Assembly (NCBI GenBank): GCA_936432065.2
Contig: OW386285.2
Span: 169,334,425 to 169,398,424 of the forward strand
Source of the DNA: Rutpela maculata
Taxonomy: Eukaryota; Arthropoda; Insecta; Coleoptera; Cerambycidae
Reading direction: 5' to 3'
Length of the DNA stretch: 64,000 bases
Of this stretch, positions 12,271 through 23,947 are shown one piece after another; position 1 is the stretch's first letter, and each line of letters begins with the position of its first letter. The position numbers and the translations under genes were made by a program. Below the pieces are notes generated by a model. That model did not search any database. It had not been told where the DNA came from and worked only from the letters and a program-made list of their open reading frames with translations.

Positions 12271-12860
12271 ATGCCAAAATTAACTGAACATGAAAAAATT
12301 TTAATTCTCTCTAAAATTAAAGAGATGTGGTCTATCAGAGCAGTTGCTAACCATTATCAATTGAATAAAAGTACTGTTATGAGTGTGAAGAAAAGTGGGA
12401 AGAGGAAGGTAGTGTAAAGAGAAAAGACAGTTCAGACCTATCGAGAAGTTCAAATCTCGTTTAAGATGAAGCACTCCTTGGCTATTTGAGGAAAAATCCG
12501 TTTCAAACAGCAGGAGACGCTGTGTTCATGACACATTTTCTAGTGTCGAGGTTAGCAGCTAGCCGAAGGATAGGAAAATCGTAAGTAAAAAACTGTACAA
12601 GTGCCAAGAAGACCATATTAACAGGAGAACAAGCAAGCCCGCATTGTGTTTTGTTTAAATTGTGTCTATCGCCCGTTGGAGTTTTGGACCAATGTTGTGT
12701 TTACCGATGAAAAAGTTTTTCAGTCTTGTAATGAAGGACATGTACAAAATATTAGGTTACATTATTTACATAATAAATACAATCGCAGCTATGTGCAGTC
12801 GCATCGTATCTGTAAATTTTTCAACGTCAGTTTTTACATTTGTTATAAATCGAAATCATC
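12271..12860 (+). pseudogene. Tc1/mariner transposase remnant
   Basis: The ATG at 12271 starts MPKLTEHEKILILSKIKEMW, followed by SIRAVANHYQLNKSTVMSV: a helix-turn-helix as found at the N-terminus of Tc1-like transposases. A stop follows at ~12415. Further on (12676 onward) FWTNVVFTDEKVFQS is the strand around the second catalytic Asp of Tc1 enzymes. Frameshifts and stops separate the pieces, and the final Asp/Glu segment was not found. In an intact enzyme these domains bind the inverted repeats and carry out cut-and-paste transfer into TA; this copy is dead. Confidence 0.65.
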
Positions 12861-13062
12861 CCATCGAATGGTGTAAAAAAGTAAAAAAAACAAAAATACG
12901 TATGTTTTTCTTCTGGATTAACATTATTCAAATACATTACTTATGACGTTTCACAGTCAATGTCAGTTTTTTGTAACCTATATGATAATGAAAAATCTAA
13001 ATTCCAAAAATACTGATTCACACCACTTAATGTTAGTAAAGGACGTGAAAATGTATATTATA

Positions 13063-13273
13063 GCGGGTTTATACGTGCATGGATTTAGTGGCGCCAGTAG
13101 ATATTGGCACGCTAGTAAAAAAATATTACACATATAAACAGTTACTGGCAAGCAAGCTTTTACCTTGCATGCATTGATGCATGCTCGCCAGTAACTGTTT
13201 ATACGCGCAATATTTTTTTACTGGCGTGCCAATATCTACTGGCGCCACTAAATCCATGCACGTAAAAACCCGC
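13063..13273. mobile_element. Near-perfect palindrome (MITE or hairpin)
   Basis: GCGGGTTTATACGTGCATGG at the left is mirrored by CCATGCACGTAAAAACCCGC at the right, and the arms stay complementary for ~95 bp (GGCGCCAGTAGATATTGGCA against TGCCAATATCTACTGGCGCC). The centre is CATGCATTGATGCATG. Flanks are ATTATA and TATTATT, so a 2-3 bp duplication is possible but not settled. It is non-coding. Confidence 0.75.
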
Positions 13274-13492
13274 TATTATTTAATTGTATTACAGGTATTT
13301 TGGTACATTAGTTACTTTAACATTTTACTTATTTCAAGGCAGTTTCAACATCTTAATACTTTTGTAATAATTTTACTTACGTTAGTTACTTTTTAAATGT
13401 ATTTTTAAATATTATTGTATTTATTGTAATGATTTTCCGTTAAATTAATAAATGATCAATTTCTAGTTTTGAAATGACTTATTTAATTTTAA

Positions 13493-13634
13493 GGCCACTG
13501 TTAGACTATAAAAGTTCTTTGACAAAGATCTTTTATAAAAGATATTTTATGAGTAATTTGATAGATATTTCATCTCATAAAATATCTTTTATAAAAAATC
13601 TTTGTTAAAGAACTTTTGTAGTCTAATGATGGCC
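13493..13634. mobile_element. 142-bp Harbinger-type MITE, TAA duplication
   Basis: GGCCACTGTTAGACTA and its partner TAGTCTAATGATGGCC form the ends, with TAA on both sides. The arms are palindromic across TCTTTTATAAAAGATATTTT. A 3-bp TWA target duplication is the mark of PIF/Harbinger MITEs. No coding capacity. Confidence 0.7.
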
Positions 13635-14022
13635 TAAGCAATTTGTTTGAAAATCATTTAAAATTCCCGCCTATGACAATCCCGCCTATATAAAAAAGGC
13701 GGGAATACAGCGCCACTCTCGACGTAAGTTTTGCTGTTCAAAAAATCCTTGAGAGTTGCCTATCTATAACATATAATATTCTTTAATCTATGATCAAGGG
13801 CCGCGTTCCAAACAAAGCTAGTTCTATACGTAAATGTCCATAGAGTGATTTTTGAAAGTGATTATTTTATGAAAGCTGTCATTTGCTTTTAAGGTAAATA
13901 CATTTGCTTGTTCCTAGAGATATAAGGTATCTATTACTAAAATAATTTTCCGACAATTTGACTACTTTATGTGAAAAAAGTGGATGTAAAATAAATTGAG
14001 GTTATGTGTTGCTATTTTCTAA

Positions 14023-14362
14023 AGGCGAGTTTATAAAAAAAGTCCCAGTCCTAACTTAGCCTATCTTAGTCTTAATTTTTTCCCTAAAAAGTTAAATGTA
14101 CAGGTTACCCGTATGCCGTTTATAAAAGTCGCAATCCTGTCTTAGTCCTAACAACCTAAAATGTTTAGATTAATTTTTCCTAGGGGCTAATACCACTGAA
14201 TAGATCAGAAATCAATTCCAATTGGCGTGAAAAGTTCGCGTATCTATTTTAGATAAAGGCCAGTTTTTATAAACCCGTCTTAAAATATCAGATATATTTT
14301 AGGGAAAAATTAAGACTAAGACAGGCTAAGTTAGGACTGGGACTTTTTTTATAAACTCGCCT
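14023..14362. mobile_element. 340-bp palindromic MITE, TAA duplication
   Basis: AGGCGAGTTTATAAAAAAAG and CTTTTTTTATAAACTCGCCT form the ends; TAA flanks both sides (14020-14022, 14363-14365). Arms remain complementary for ~70 bp (AGTCCCAGTCCTAACTTAGC). A TAA duplication suggests PIF/Harbinger. It lies between the transposon's left end and the transposase start codon, so it is probably in the leader of that gene. Confidence 0.75.
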
Positions 14363-14419
14363 TAAGAGATGTTTTTATATTTTTTTAGGTAAAAAATAAT
14401 TGGAAAACCATCAGTTACC

Positions 14420-16038
14420 ATGGTCATGTGTTTTGCACCAACCTGCAAACATTACAGCACAAGTCATACATGTAAATTTTTTGTTTTTCCGAAGGATAGA
14501 AAGGAATTAAGAAAGTGGATTAAATTAATAAGGTAGATACCATAAACATGGTTATTTTTTCATAAACTTCTTGACATGTATTGGAAAATGTTTTAGGCGG
14601 AAAGACAGAGAACCTGGTAAACATTCCCGTATTTGTAGTTGTCATTTCATTAATGGTGATCGAAGCAATGGACCAACAATTTTTGATTTCAATGTGGCAA
14701 AAAAATTCGAGAGTTCGGAACAGAAAAGCAAAATTAAAAGGTAAACATGTAAATTTATTTATTGTATGTAAAGTAAAATAGTGATATCACAGGGTGAAGA
14801 CTATCGAAGCAGCTGACAGTGAAGCCGGGCCATCGGGTTTACAGAGACAAATATTAGGCAATATAACAAATAAAGAAGAAAGTATGACTTCAATTGAAGT
14901 GGGTACCACAGCACCATCTGAAACAAGTGCCGAGTCAGAAGTCGAGGCAGAAACCCCTTCAGAGGCAGAAACTCCTTTCGAGGTAGAAACTTCTGCCGTG
15001 GTAGACACTTCATCCAAAGTAGAAACTTCTTCCGAGGCTGCTCAAGTACAGTTTATAGCCATGTTGAATGCGGAAAACTATTTCCTTAAGGACGAAGTTA
15101 ATAAGTTGAAAAATGACATAGAAAATTTAAGCAAAAGTTTCTCATTTCGCCACATTGAAAACAATGCTCATTTAATAACTGTTCATACAGGCCTTCCAAG
15201 TAAAGAAATATTTTTAGCTTTATTCTCCCTGTTTGAACATCGAAAGTTAAATTATTTTGCAGGGTGGCAAGTCGTGAAGATACCAAAAATTGACCAGTTA
15301 TTACTTACTCTGATGAAATTAAAGTTAAATTTATTAAATGATGACTTGGCTTTAAGGTTTAATGTCAGCCGCGAAACAGTATCAAATGTTTTTAAAACAT
15401 GGTTATTTGCGTTGCACGAAATATTATTTGAACAACTCATGAAGGATATTCCGTCACGGAATAAAAATAAAATGTGTATGCCTACTTCCTTCAGTTCTTT
15501 TACGAACTGCAGAATTATTGTTGACTGTACCGAACTAAGTACGATTCATCCAAAAAATATGGAAAGCCAACGAGCAACATACAGCTCATATAAACACAGA
15601 AACACTTTAAAAGGTCTCGTAGGAGTGGCACCAAATGGGGTGGTGACCTTCGCAAGCAAGTTGTATCCCGGTTCAACTTCTGATAAAAAAATTACTGAGC
15701 ATTGTGGAATCACTAAACAGTTGTCGGCAGGAGATTTAGTCCTTGCAGACAAAGGTTTCTTAATCTCCGATGTGTTACCAGAAGGTGTCTCTCTGAATTT
15801 ACCACCTTTCTTAACCACACCTCAGTTTACTGCTGCACAAGTTGTGAGGACGAGGACAATCGCTAAAGCACGGATTCATGTAGAACGGGCCATAAGACGC
15901 ATAAAGTGTTATGAAATTTTGTCTGCGATACCAGCCACATTAATGCCACATGCATCTGTGGTTTTTCAAGTCTGCGCAGCACTTACCAATTTGCATTTTC
16001 CTCTAATAAAGGAAGTTGAAAATCTGTACGATTATTAG
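14420..16038 (+). CDS. THAP + DDE_Tnp_4-type transposase of the ISL2EU element
   Basis: Three exons fit together in phase: 14420-14532, 14597-14740 and 14793-16038, with GT-AG introns (AAG|gtagat, tttag|G, AAG|gtaaac, cacag|G). The predicted product is about 500 residues. Residues 1-75 form a C2CH THAP finger (C4, C9, C51, H54; FFVFPKDRK and W33 present) that should bind the element's ends. Residues ~95-155 are acidic and Ser/Thr-rich with tandem EAETP-like repeats. The catalytic region carries D330 (IIVDCTE), D405 (VLADKGF) and E450 (HVERAIRR), the DDE triad of DDE_Tnp_4 enzymes. A helix-turn-helix-like segment (FNVSRETVSNVFKTW) precedes it. I see no stop or frameshift, so it may be functional. 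The first ATG is chosen because MVMC immediately precedes the first zinc ligand. Confidence 0.88.
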
Positions 16039-16084
16039 GGTAATGTATATTTTTTATTTCTATTTTACATAATACAAGAAATTA

Positions 16085-16389
16085 GACAGGTTGGTTTTTA
16101 AATAGTTCTCGTTACTACAAAATATCATTTCATACCTAAAAACATATAAACTAAAACAAAAATGTTAAATATGTTATTATATAGTTAAAAAGTTTTGGGA
16201 AAAATGTCTTTGTTTTCAAAACTTTTAAAGTTTTTCAATATATTGGACATGTTTTACGTATAAAAAAAGCCTTCAAGTTTTGTAAATGAAAAATTATATA
16301 ATCTATTTAACATTTTTGTTTTAGTTTGTGTATTTTCAAGTGTCAGGTAATATTTTGTAGTAATCAGAACTATTCAAAAACCAATCTGT
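16085..16389. mobile_element. 305-bp palindromic MITE
   Basis: The left arm CAGGTTGGTTTTTAAATAGT is mirrored by ACTATTCAAAAACCAATCTG at the right, and the inner arms AAACTAAAACAAAAATGTTA and TAACATTTTTGTTTTAGTTT also match. It is non-coding and lies just downstream of the transposase stop, possibly in its 3' untranslated region. Target duplication not resolved. Confidence 0.65.
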
Positions 16390-16632
16390 GATCCATTTGG
16401 CGCGGCATTTTATTAAACATTTTTGTACGATCAAGCTGAGCTCATTTACAAGACTTGTTTCATTGACAGTTTCATTTACTGTTCCAGAATGGTACGTTTA
16501 CTGTACAGCTAAATGGTAAATAGTTATTGTTCTGAATTCAATAGCTGTCAAGATGCCAACTTTGAGATATTTTATACTATTTTTCTTTATTAATTTTGGC
16601 TCAATTCTACAAAATAGTATATTAAACATTCA

Positions 16633-17001
16633 GATTGATAAGGATATGTTACCTGTCAAAGCAATGTTTGTAGACTAAGCGAAACAAAATCTCCAATTTT
16701 GTCTGACATCAGTAAAACCTTAACAATCATGCTGGTTATATTTTTTGCACGATTAAGAAAAATTTCAGTAAGATGTTGAAATATTTACAAGCTACCGGGT
16801 TCACCAGAATAGTTAAGTAATGTACTTACCTACTTACCGTTCAGTTGAACAACTCTTGTAAGTAAACTAATTTGCTTGACCCTACAAAAAGATTATCATG
16901 TAATGATCGTTAAGGTATTTACCGATTTTAGACAATGTTGGACTTTACTTCGCTTAGTCTCTAAACATTGTCTTTGACCGGTAAATTGTCCTTTCCGATC
17001 T
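16633..17001. mobile_element. Inverted-repeat MITE
   Basis: The arms AATGTTTGTAGACTAAGCGA (left) and TCGCTTAGTCTCTAAACATT (right) face each other ~240 bp apart, and flanking GATAAGGATATGTTACCTGT partly matches GACCGGTAAATTGTCCTTTC. The interior is AT-rich and non-coding. Confidence 0.5.
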
Positions 17002-18087
17002 TAATGCTTAATAGGTATCTATTAAAAAAGCCTCAATTTAGGTTAGCGATCTCAGAGAAAAATTCCATTAGATTAGATTTATATAAGCTGCCTTTTAGAG
17101 TGAGATGCTTGCATCTCCACTGCTTTAAATGTTCGTTGAAATCGTTTTGCTTAAGAAACTGTTTCTATTCCGTGAACGAATATTTAAATTCAAACAATTT
17201 TACAGATTTATTGTGAAGTACTTCTATATTCTTTAATTAATGTAATTTAGCACCTATATTATATTCTATTTTTTTCTAATTTTGACATATAAAGTGACAC
17301 TTTTCAAAACTGACTTAAGTGTCAAAACGTCCTACTTTATGTAACCAGTTATTATGAAAAGTAACATTTTACGTAACTGGTGAGGAAAAGTTCGTTATGT
17401 CATCAATTAGGAAAGATAAAAACAACTCTCAAAAAGATAAAGAAACAATGTTTATTCAACACAAAATGGAATATTAAGTCCATAAAGTGGAAGCTTCTAA
17501 ATTCTTCTTTCCTTCATAATACGCTAACAAAACCTTTTCACCTTATGTTATCCAATTGGGATTTCAAATAATATAATATTGTATTTTGGGTAAATAACGT
17601 CTGTCAATTTTGACATTAAAATTATAATGTGTGATAGCAGCAAATGTAACTATGAAAAAGATTACTTATTTTTTAAGATCTTTACATATACCTATTTCAT
17701 TTATGTTTAAATTGTTTTTAGACTTTTAAAATTAGAAAAAATCATGTATGTAATAAGTTTCGAAAGACAATCTTGTGTAACTCGTGTTATTTTGCGGGAT
17801 CTCGCTTCACTCGTCCCGCAAATTCAACTCGTTACACAAAATAACGTCTTTCGTAACTGGTTACATAAATAGCTATTATATGCCTACTTTAACGTATTTG
17901 TTCTTATTTATTTATTCTTTCTTCTTGCATTGTTTCTACTTATATTTAAGGTCCTGAATCTGTAATTTATTATTTTGTTTGTAAAATTGTATTGTGTGTA
18001 TTTTTTATATACTGTACTGTTATTTTGACCTGCTATAAATGTATGCTGTATGTGACGTAGTTAATAAAGTTCTATTCTATTCTGTGA
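17002..18087 (+). mobile_element. 5'-truncated LINE 3' end with TTCTA tail
   Basis: The open piece up to the stop at 17216 ends NCFYSVNEYLNSN, the conserved C-terminal tail of Jockey/CR1-like reverse transcriptases. A long AT-rich 3' region follows and ends AATAAAGTTCTATTCTATTC at ~18087, a polyadenylation-type signal plus a short simple-repeat tail. Inside it, 17759-17862 is a hairpin (CGAAAGACAATCTTGTGTAA against TTACACAAAATAACGTCTTTCG, loop with TCCCGCAAA), probably a separate small insertion. The copy is dead and sits inside the ISL2EU transposon. Confidence 0.5.
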
Positions 18088-18736
18088 ATATTTGTTTCAT
18101 GAAAATAATGCATTTATTTGCTTATATGAATCATAAGATTCTTGATTCAAAACATATTTAATCTGCGTGTGAAGGTCGTCTCTGGCTAGCTACCCTTGAG
18201 CCGGGGTTTGCAAATAAGTGATTATAGAAAAAAATGTAATCAAATACAGATCCTAATAAATCTAAAATTAAATGAAGCATTGAAAAATAGCTTATAATTG
18301 GCTGAAAGACATCTCAGTCGATGACCATTTGATTATAGATAATAATATAATAATGAAATAGTTATTTTTACAATTATTTTTTATTTTCAGTCACCAATAA
18401 TGAAATAGCTTATTTAAAATACAATACAATAATAAGTAAAATACAATACAATATAATATGTTAAAAATAAAATATGCTTGTGGGTTTACAAAGCTTAAAC
18501 AAACGTGTAATTAAAATGTACGACAGATGTATTTATATGTATGTATATAATCAATAAAGAACTATTATTATTATTATTAGCTCATAATTTTACCAAGCAA
18601 CATGTTTTTGGAAACTAATAAAATTATTTTATGATATTATCAACGCCCCTGGGACAGTATAGCTGACAATATACCTTGCCTATTTTTCCTCAAATATAAA
18701 AAAAAACAATTTATTTTATGAATTCAGTATTTAGTT
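18088..18736. other. AT-rich stretch with a LINE/SINE-like tail
   Basis: The sequence has no coding region. Near 18552-18580 an AATAAAGAAC signal is followed by (TTA)n, the look of a retroposon 3' tail on the plus strand. The rest is low-complexity AATA repeats. The YqaJ gene stop codon follows at 18737. Confidence 0.35.
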
Positions 18737-20811
18737 TTATACATCATCAAACGTATTGGAAATTATATAGGATAAATACTCCTGCAGATAAAAGGTTTGT
18801 AAATGTTCCAAGTTTACTATCCAATTCTCGTCCTTGTCAACTTTAACCAGGATATTTTCTCGGGGAGTCCAAATAAATAAATGGCATAGTTCCCGATTAC
18901 AAATGGTCAAATTTCCTTGAATCTGGTGGTATTGTTCGTGTTTTTTATTCACTATCACTTCTCCATCTCCATCAACATAAACAATATACGAGTGATCTGT
19001 TTGTAATTCTACACTCATTAATTTATCTCTAAATTTGTAGGGGCACTTTATCTCTATGATAGCATTGTTTCCAACAAGACCATCTGGGCTACTCCCAAGG
19101 AAACCGCACTCACTCAGCCATAGCCCTGTTGGCACGACTTCAAGTTTGGTCTCTTCTGTAAATTCTCTGATGGCCTGGCCTTCGTTGATGTTACCCCATT
19201 GCACAGCCTTGATGTTTTCTAGACTGTAGAAACCTGTCGAATTAAAAAAAGTATATTGTAATGTAAAATTATATAGTCGTCAATTTAAAGTGAGCAGTGC
19301 CGTGAAAGTAATTCGACAATTTCTCCTACGTCCCTGAACCGATTAAAAAAATTTTTTGATGGATTTTCAGAGACAACTTTATAGAATGGTACTAGGCCAT
19401 TGGAAACCAAAGAAAAGAAAACATTTTTTTCTCAATAGCCTAAGTACCATTCTGCAAAGTTGTCTTTAACAGCCTATAAAAAAAAAATTGTATCGGTTCA
19501 GGGATGTAGGAGCAATTGTGGAATTACGAAATCATTTTCTTAAGCACGGCACCACCACTCTTCAGACAGCGAAATCAGCAATAAATCTCATACTTCCCTC
19601 CTGAGTTCAACTGTAATACCCTGAATTAATTCAACTATATAAGTATACTGAGTGATTAGTAACAATCCTTAAAATCTTTACAGAATTCATTCTATGAATA
19701 TGAAATTTAAAAATTAATTTTGCTTAACATTTCCTGTTCAGCAGAAGAAAATAACAATTTTTTCTAAAGTAAATATATGGGCAACTACTGTATCTTCTAT
19801 TAATCACAGAAACAGTTCGTATACCAAATCTAACTGCAACTTTTAATACCCCACAAATTACTTTATGCATCTACTTGTTGTATGTAAAGTTTAGTCCCAT
19901 TTCATAGTATTACTTAATAGAACAAAAAAAATTGTAAAGTACAAAGTGCATAAAAAAATTTTTACATACCAGTTAATCGTTTATACAATGATTGGGGGTA
20001 TTTCTTTCTACTGACGGCTGCCAAAACAGCACCAAAATTACTTCCTGTCAGCCTATTTTTGCGGCATATCAGCCAGTTTTCATTTTTTGACTGACCCACT
20101 GTTATGGCACAAACTTTTTTAATCGTTTCTTGAGATAGCTTCATTTTGTCAAGAAAGCACTTCTGCTTATCCTCTGCTGCCAAATATGTTTCCGAAAAAA
20201 TAAATTCTTCTACGTCTGGAATCAGATCGAGTACAACTGTTGGCTCGGGGCCTAGGAGCCACGTGAAACCAACAGCAGTACCAAACTGTTGCAGAGTTGT
20301 GCGGAAATTTGTTATCTCTGCCTCTGATAATTTTGTATCACAAGATACGTGACTTTTCCCTACATAAATGTCATCAATGGTCTTGACCTCTTCTTCCTTA
20401 CTTTTTTTGGCAGCCCATTGACATTCTACGTCGGTAACTGAGATGTTATGGTGACCAAATATACAGAGAGCGGCAACGTGGTGACACAGATACTGACCCC
20501 TGGGACATGTACAGGATGCATCCTTTATTTCTCCATCCTTGAAGAGGTTAACCTATAAATAACATGCATGAAGCAGTTATAAAAATTAACACGCTAATAA
20601 ATATATTACTTACCTCAACATTGTAAATGCGATCTCTCATACTAGCATGAACTTCTCCCCTTATTAAAAGTAACTCAGGTACAAAATGAAACGATTTAAT
20701 GTGGTTAGATTCCACTGCATTTTCACCTCTTGCTATCAATCTTTTCTCATCAGCCTTGGAAAAGAAATTTACGATGGCGCTGAGTTTCAGGACATGCTTC
20801 GTCTGAGCCAT
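18737..20811 (-). CDS. SWIM zinc finger + YqaJ-type nuclease of the ISL2EU element
   Basis: Three minus-strand exons join in phase: 20811-20614, 20552-19970 and 19233-18737, with good splice sites (GAG|gtaagt, tatag|G, CTG|gtatgt, gacag|G). The product is ~425 residues. A SWIM-type finger is visible as C80-x-C82-x6-C89-x-H91. Residues ~225-345 form a YqaJ/lambda-exonuclease fold: RLTGSNFGAVL, then E278 (WGNINEGQAI), D311 (GSSPDGLV), E321 and K323 (IIEIKCP), the usual D...ExK nuclease centre, and a later QIQ motif. YqaJ enzymes act on DNA ends; here it presumably assists the transposase. No stop or frameshift is seen. A MITE lies in intron 2. An in-frame ATG at 20832 could add seven residues. 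Confidence 0.87.
19291..19560. mobile_element. Palindromic MITE in the nuclease gene intron
   Basis: GCAGTGCCGTG at the left and CACGGCACCACCACTC at the right face each other. The inner arms also pair (ATTCGACAATT with AATTGTGGAAT, TAGAATGGTACTAGGC with CCTAAGTACCATTCTG, CCTGAACCGAT with ATCGGTTCAGG). It sits wholly within intron 2, so it need not disrupt the protein. Confidence 0.65.
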
Positions 20812-20836
20812 TATGGTACTGTAAACAATCAAATTT

Positions 20837-20914
20837 TTATTTTATTACAGTAAAAAAAATAAAATAAATATATATTTATTTTATTACAGTAAAAAAAATA
20901 AAATAAATATATAT
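20837..20914. repeat. 39-bp tandem duplication
   Basis: The unit beginning TTATTTTATTACAGTAAAAA occurs twice back to back just upstream of the nuclease gene start. It may lie in that gene's leader or promoter region. Confidence 0.8.
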
Positions 20915-21770
20915 AGTATATACAGAAAGTTACGCTTTTTAATGTTTTAGAAAGTTTTGTTAAAACTTAAACTCGACACGTGTTTCAGCTTGTTTAGACC
21001 CTCGTCAAGAGTAAAAACTAAGTAAGTAATACTAGTAATACGAGTAATACTAAGTTTAAAATTAAGTTGCTAGTAGGTGTATATATATGAGACTTATAAT
21101 TTATGAAATGGGATTGTGATGGGATTAGCCTAAACCTTACAATTCTACCTGGGGATTACTAAAAGCAATAAAATAAATTAAAATTAGAAATAGAATGCCT
21201 AATTTACCATAAAATATATGCAAATATACTGCACAGTTCCTTGAATTTTAACAACCTTATCTAAAATGTTAGAACCCATGGAGATCTGCTGTTCGTTTGT
21301 TACGTTTTTATTATTTTTTACAGCCTTCATTATTTCTAATTCTGATCTGTTATTGTTACAAGGATCTATGTTATAGAATAAATTAACTACCTATACTAAT
21401 ATTGTCTTCGAATTGAATATTACTTAGAGTTCACTGCTAATTGGGTATTTACCGCTAATAACTCTACCTCTTGCTTGTTATGTAAATTAGGGGAATATTT
21501 TAGACCTTTTTCTAAGTTCTTTATTACTTATTAGAAATAAAAATTGTGGAACTGATACACATAACCTAACTATCCTTGTTTACATTGAATTATTTGCAAC
21601 AAGGTCATGTAATTCTTGAAAATTAAGTTTTTAATAGATGCACTATGTCTATGGGGATATGTGAAGCCACTTACCGCAAATATCCAATGAAAATATAAAT
21701 ATATTAATCACTTTCAAAAACTTTCTTATGCAAAAACACATACAACTTTATTTTGTTTGGAACGCGGACC

Positions 21771-23947
21771 ATTACCTATCTCAACAAAATGGCGGTCGTG
21801 ACGACATCCTGATAAGTACAAGGTACTTAAGTATGAATTTTTAGTTCAAAATGTTTTAATATTTTTGTTTACTTCTTATTTTTATAAACGTTTCATTTTA
21901 TTTTATATTTTATTTTCTGTTTTATTTGAATAAATGTTTAGTTTTCATTACTCCTCTTATTTTTATTGTTTGTTAAAAGTAATACTGCTCCATCTAGCGG
22001 TAGCAGTGTTAACTCACAAACATTAATTTATAGGTTTCCACTAGGCAGGAATTAAATGTTTCATAAAATTTCCGCCCGACACCAGATAGCGGTAGTTTTT
22101 AGTAGAATTTAATTTTAGGTTAGTAGATTTTAGTAGATTCTGATCGGAATGTTGGTAGAATACGGTTAATTGAAAACGGTAACCCTGTTGGCGTTGTTCA
22201 GATGGCAGTTCCATGCGTGATGTCGTGCGTTAAGGTCGCCTATGAGCCAAAAAGGATAAGATAGAGTGGAAGGTTCCATATGGCCACAATGTATTTTTCC
22301 TTACAAGGTTTTCCTGCGCCACCTGGGCGAGTCCTAGGCAGCATGAAATCCCCCCACTACCACACATAGCGGGAAACTGAAACTCAAGGTCCTCAATCCA
22401 TGCACCTTGCGCGGGTCGGGCCATGGAGGTAGAAGATAAATAATGAGTAGCCATAAAGCTTATATCCTACAATGAGAAACGGCCGCAGAAGGCGTGGCTT
22501 GTGATCATACTGTCTTGAACGGCTCGCCAGGTCCTGATTTAAAAAAAATATATACAGCATTTGAGGAGATACATGTTAGTCGACTTTACACATTAACACT
22601 ACCATATATCAAGCCAGTAGAGTAATGAATGAGACGGTTTCACATTTCAAGCAAATATAATATAATATAATCTAATATACAATCTAAAATATATAGAAAA
22701 CAGTTTCAACATATCTTTTCTATCGAAAACATTTATTTTATAACAATATTAAACCAGGATACATGTCTGGTTTTGTTGACGTTTCGATCATACTAAAATG
22801 AGGAACGTGCTGCCACATTCTTCTTCTTATGGCGACTCCTTATTTATTTAACCTCCTTGGGTCGGGCTCGTAAAGGAACTTTCAGCCTTCAATTTTTAGC
22901 GGGAAATTTAAATTCGGAAGTACCGAGCCGGCGCCCTCTGCAGGTCAGATGCGTAACTAAATCCCCCACTGCCCACTACCATTACCGGGAAATTTAAACT
23001 CTCGAGGCACCGCACTCGTGCCACTGGATTTCTTAAAAATTAAGGAAAAAAGAAGCGATAAACGTGAAAAAAATTACTTTATTTTAAGAAATAGCCACTG
23101 CACCCTTAACAAAACAAATATTACTAGTAATAAGTGAATGTAAATAGTATAAATAATTTATAAAATATTCTACAAATGACACTGTATAATAACATAACTA
23201 GAAATTTGTATAACACTGATCAATAGTTATGCTACAGTGTTGTATTGAACAGAAAATAAAAATTCTAGCCGTAATGAATTCAACGTGTGCAATTGAAAAA
23301 AATTAATCATACAAAATTAATAAATAAAACGGACACAAAACTGACAGAAAAAATAACAAATATAAACATGTCAGCTCCAATAAAAAAAAATCGTATATCG
23401 TATACTAAAAATAAATTAATGGGTAAAACAAAAATCACTAATTGGTGGTAGCTCAAAATACAACCATTACAAATTATCGAAAAATATTATTTTGTGTACT
23501 AATTCAGCAGATAATTTTCAATGAAACCATTCATTCTTTCCATATTCTATCGATCCAAGTCTGATCATACCAGTATATCAACAGAAAATGACTCTTACGA
23601 GACATCTTATCAACTGCTTTCATCTAACAATATCAATATCAAAAACAAGAAAATTATATTCTTTCTATATACTGATGATCAAGGTCTGATCATGCAGTGG
23701 CGGCTGGTGATATTTCAATTTTTTTTTCTCGTCTGTGGCGCGTGGGACCCATACGAAATATGGGAAATAACATCTCAAGCTGAACTTGGTTTGAACTTAG
23801 TTGGTACAACTCGCCCTAAGTGCTAGCAATTTGCAAGATTTGTATGCTAAGTACATGATAAAGATCTTCGTAAGGCGGAGGGTACCAAGCTGGTAGCATA
23901 TTTTCATAACAATTTCAAATCAAACTGGCATCTGGGATCTTACTCAC
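21771..23947. other. Unassigned, repeat-like stretch
   Basis: No gene is supported. Two segments, ~22310-22430 and ~22870-23030, share the theme of CCCCCACTACC, a run like GCGGGAAACTGAAACTC or CGGGAAATTTAAACTC, and GCACC, suggesting two copies of one repeat. TTTTAGTAGA tracts near 22085-22160 match those near 8030-8120. A frame at 22230-22454 (minus) contains GAWIEDLEFQFPAMCGSGG but no known motif. From 23040 to 23520 the sequence is AT-rich and could be an untranslated region or intron. Confidence 0.4.

Larger units (their letters stand above)
13798..21770. mobile_element. ISL2EU-type autonomous DNA transposon, ~8.0 kb
   Basis: The inverted ends are GGGCCGCGTTCCAAACAAA (13798) and, read inward from 21770, GGTCCGCGTTCCAAACAAA. 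Imperfect complementarity continues at least to TTTTTGAAAGTGATTA about 60-80 bp in. Between them lie two convergent multi-exon genes: a THAP+DDE transposase (+) and a SWIM+YqaJ nuclease (-). Pairing a THAP/DDE transposase with a YqaJ-type nuclease is, to my knowledge, a feature of the ISL2EU/IS4EU superfamily. The flanking dinucleotides (AA left, AT right) do not match; the family normally duplicates AT, so one flank may have mutated. Non-coding parts hold MITEs and a LINE remnant, which inflate its length. Confidence 0.85.

Noticed and set aside
22230..22454. 74-codon minus-strand frame with GAWIEDLEFQFPAMCGSGG
   Set aside because: No motif or splice support; the underlying sequence has a relative at 22.9 kb and looks like a dispersed repeat.
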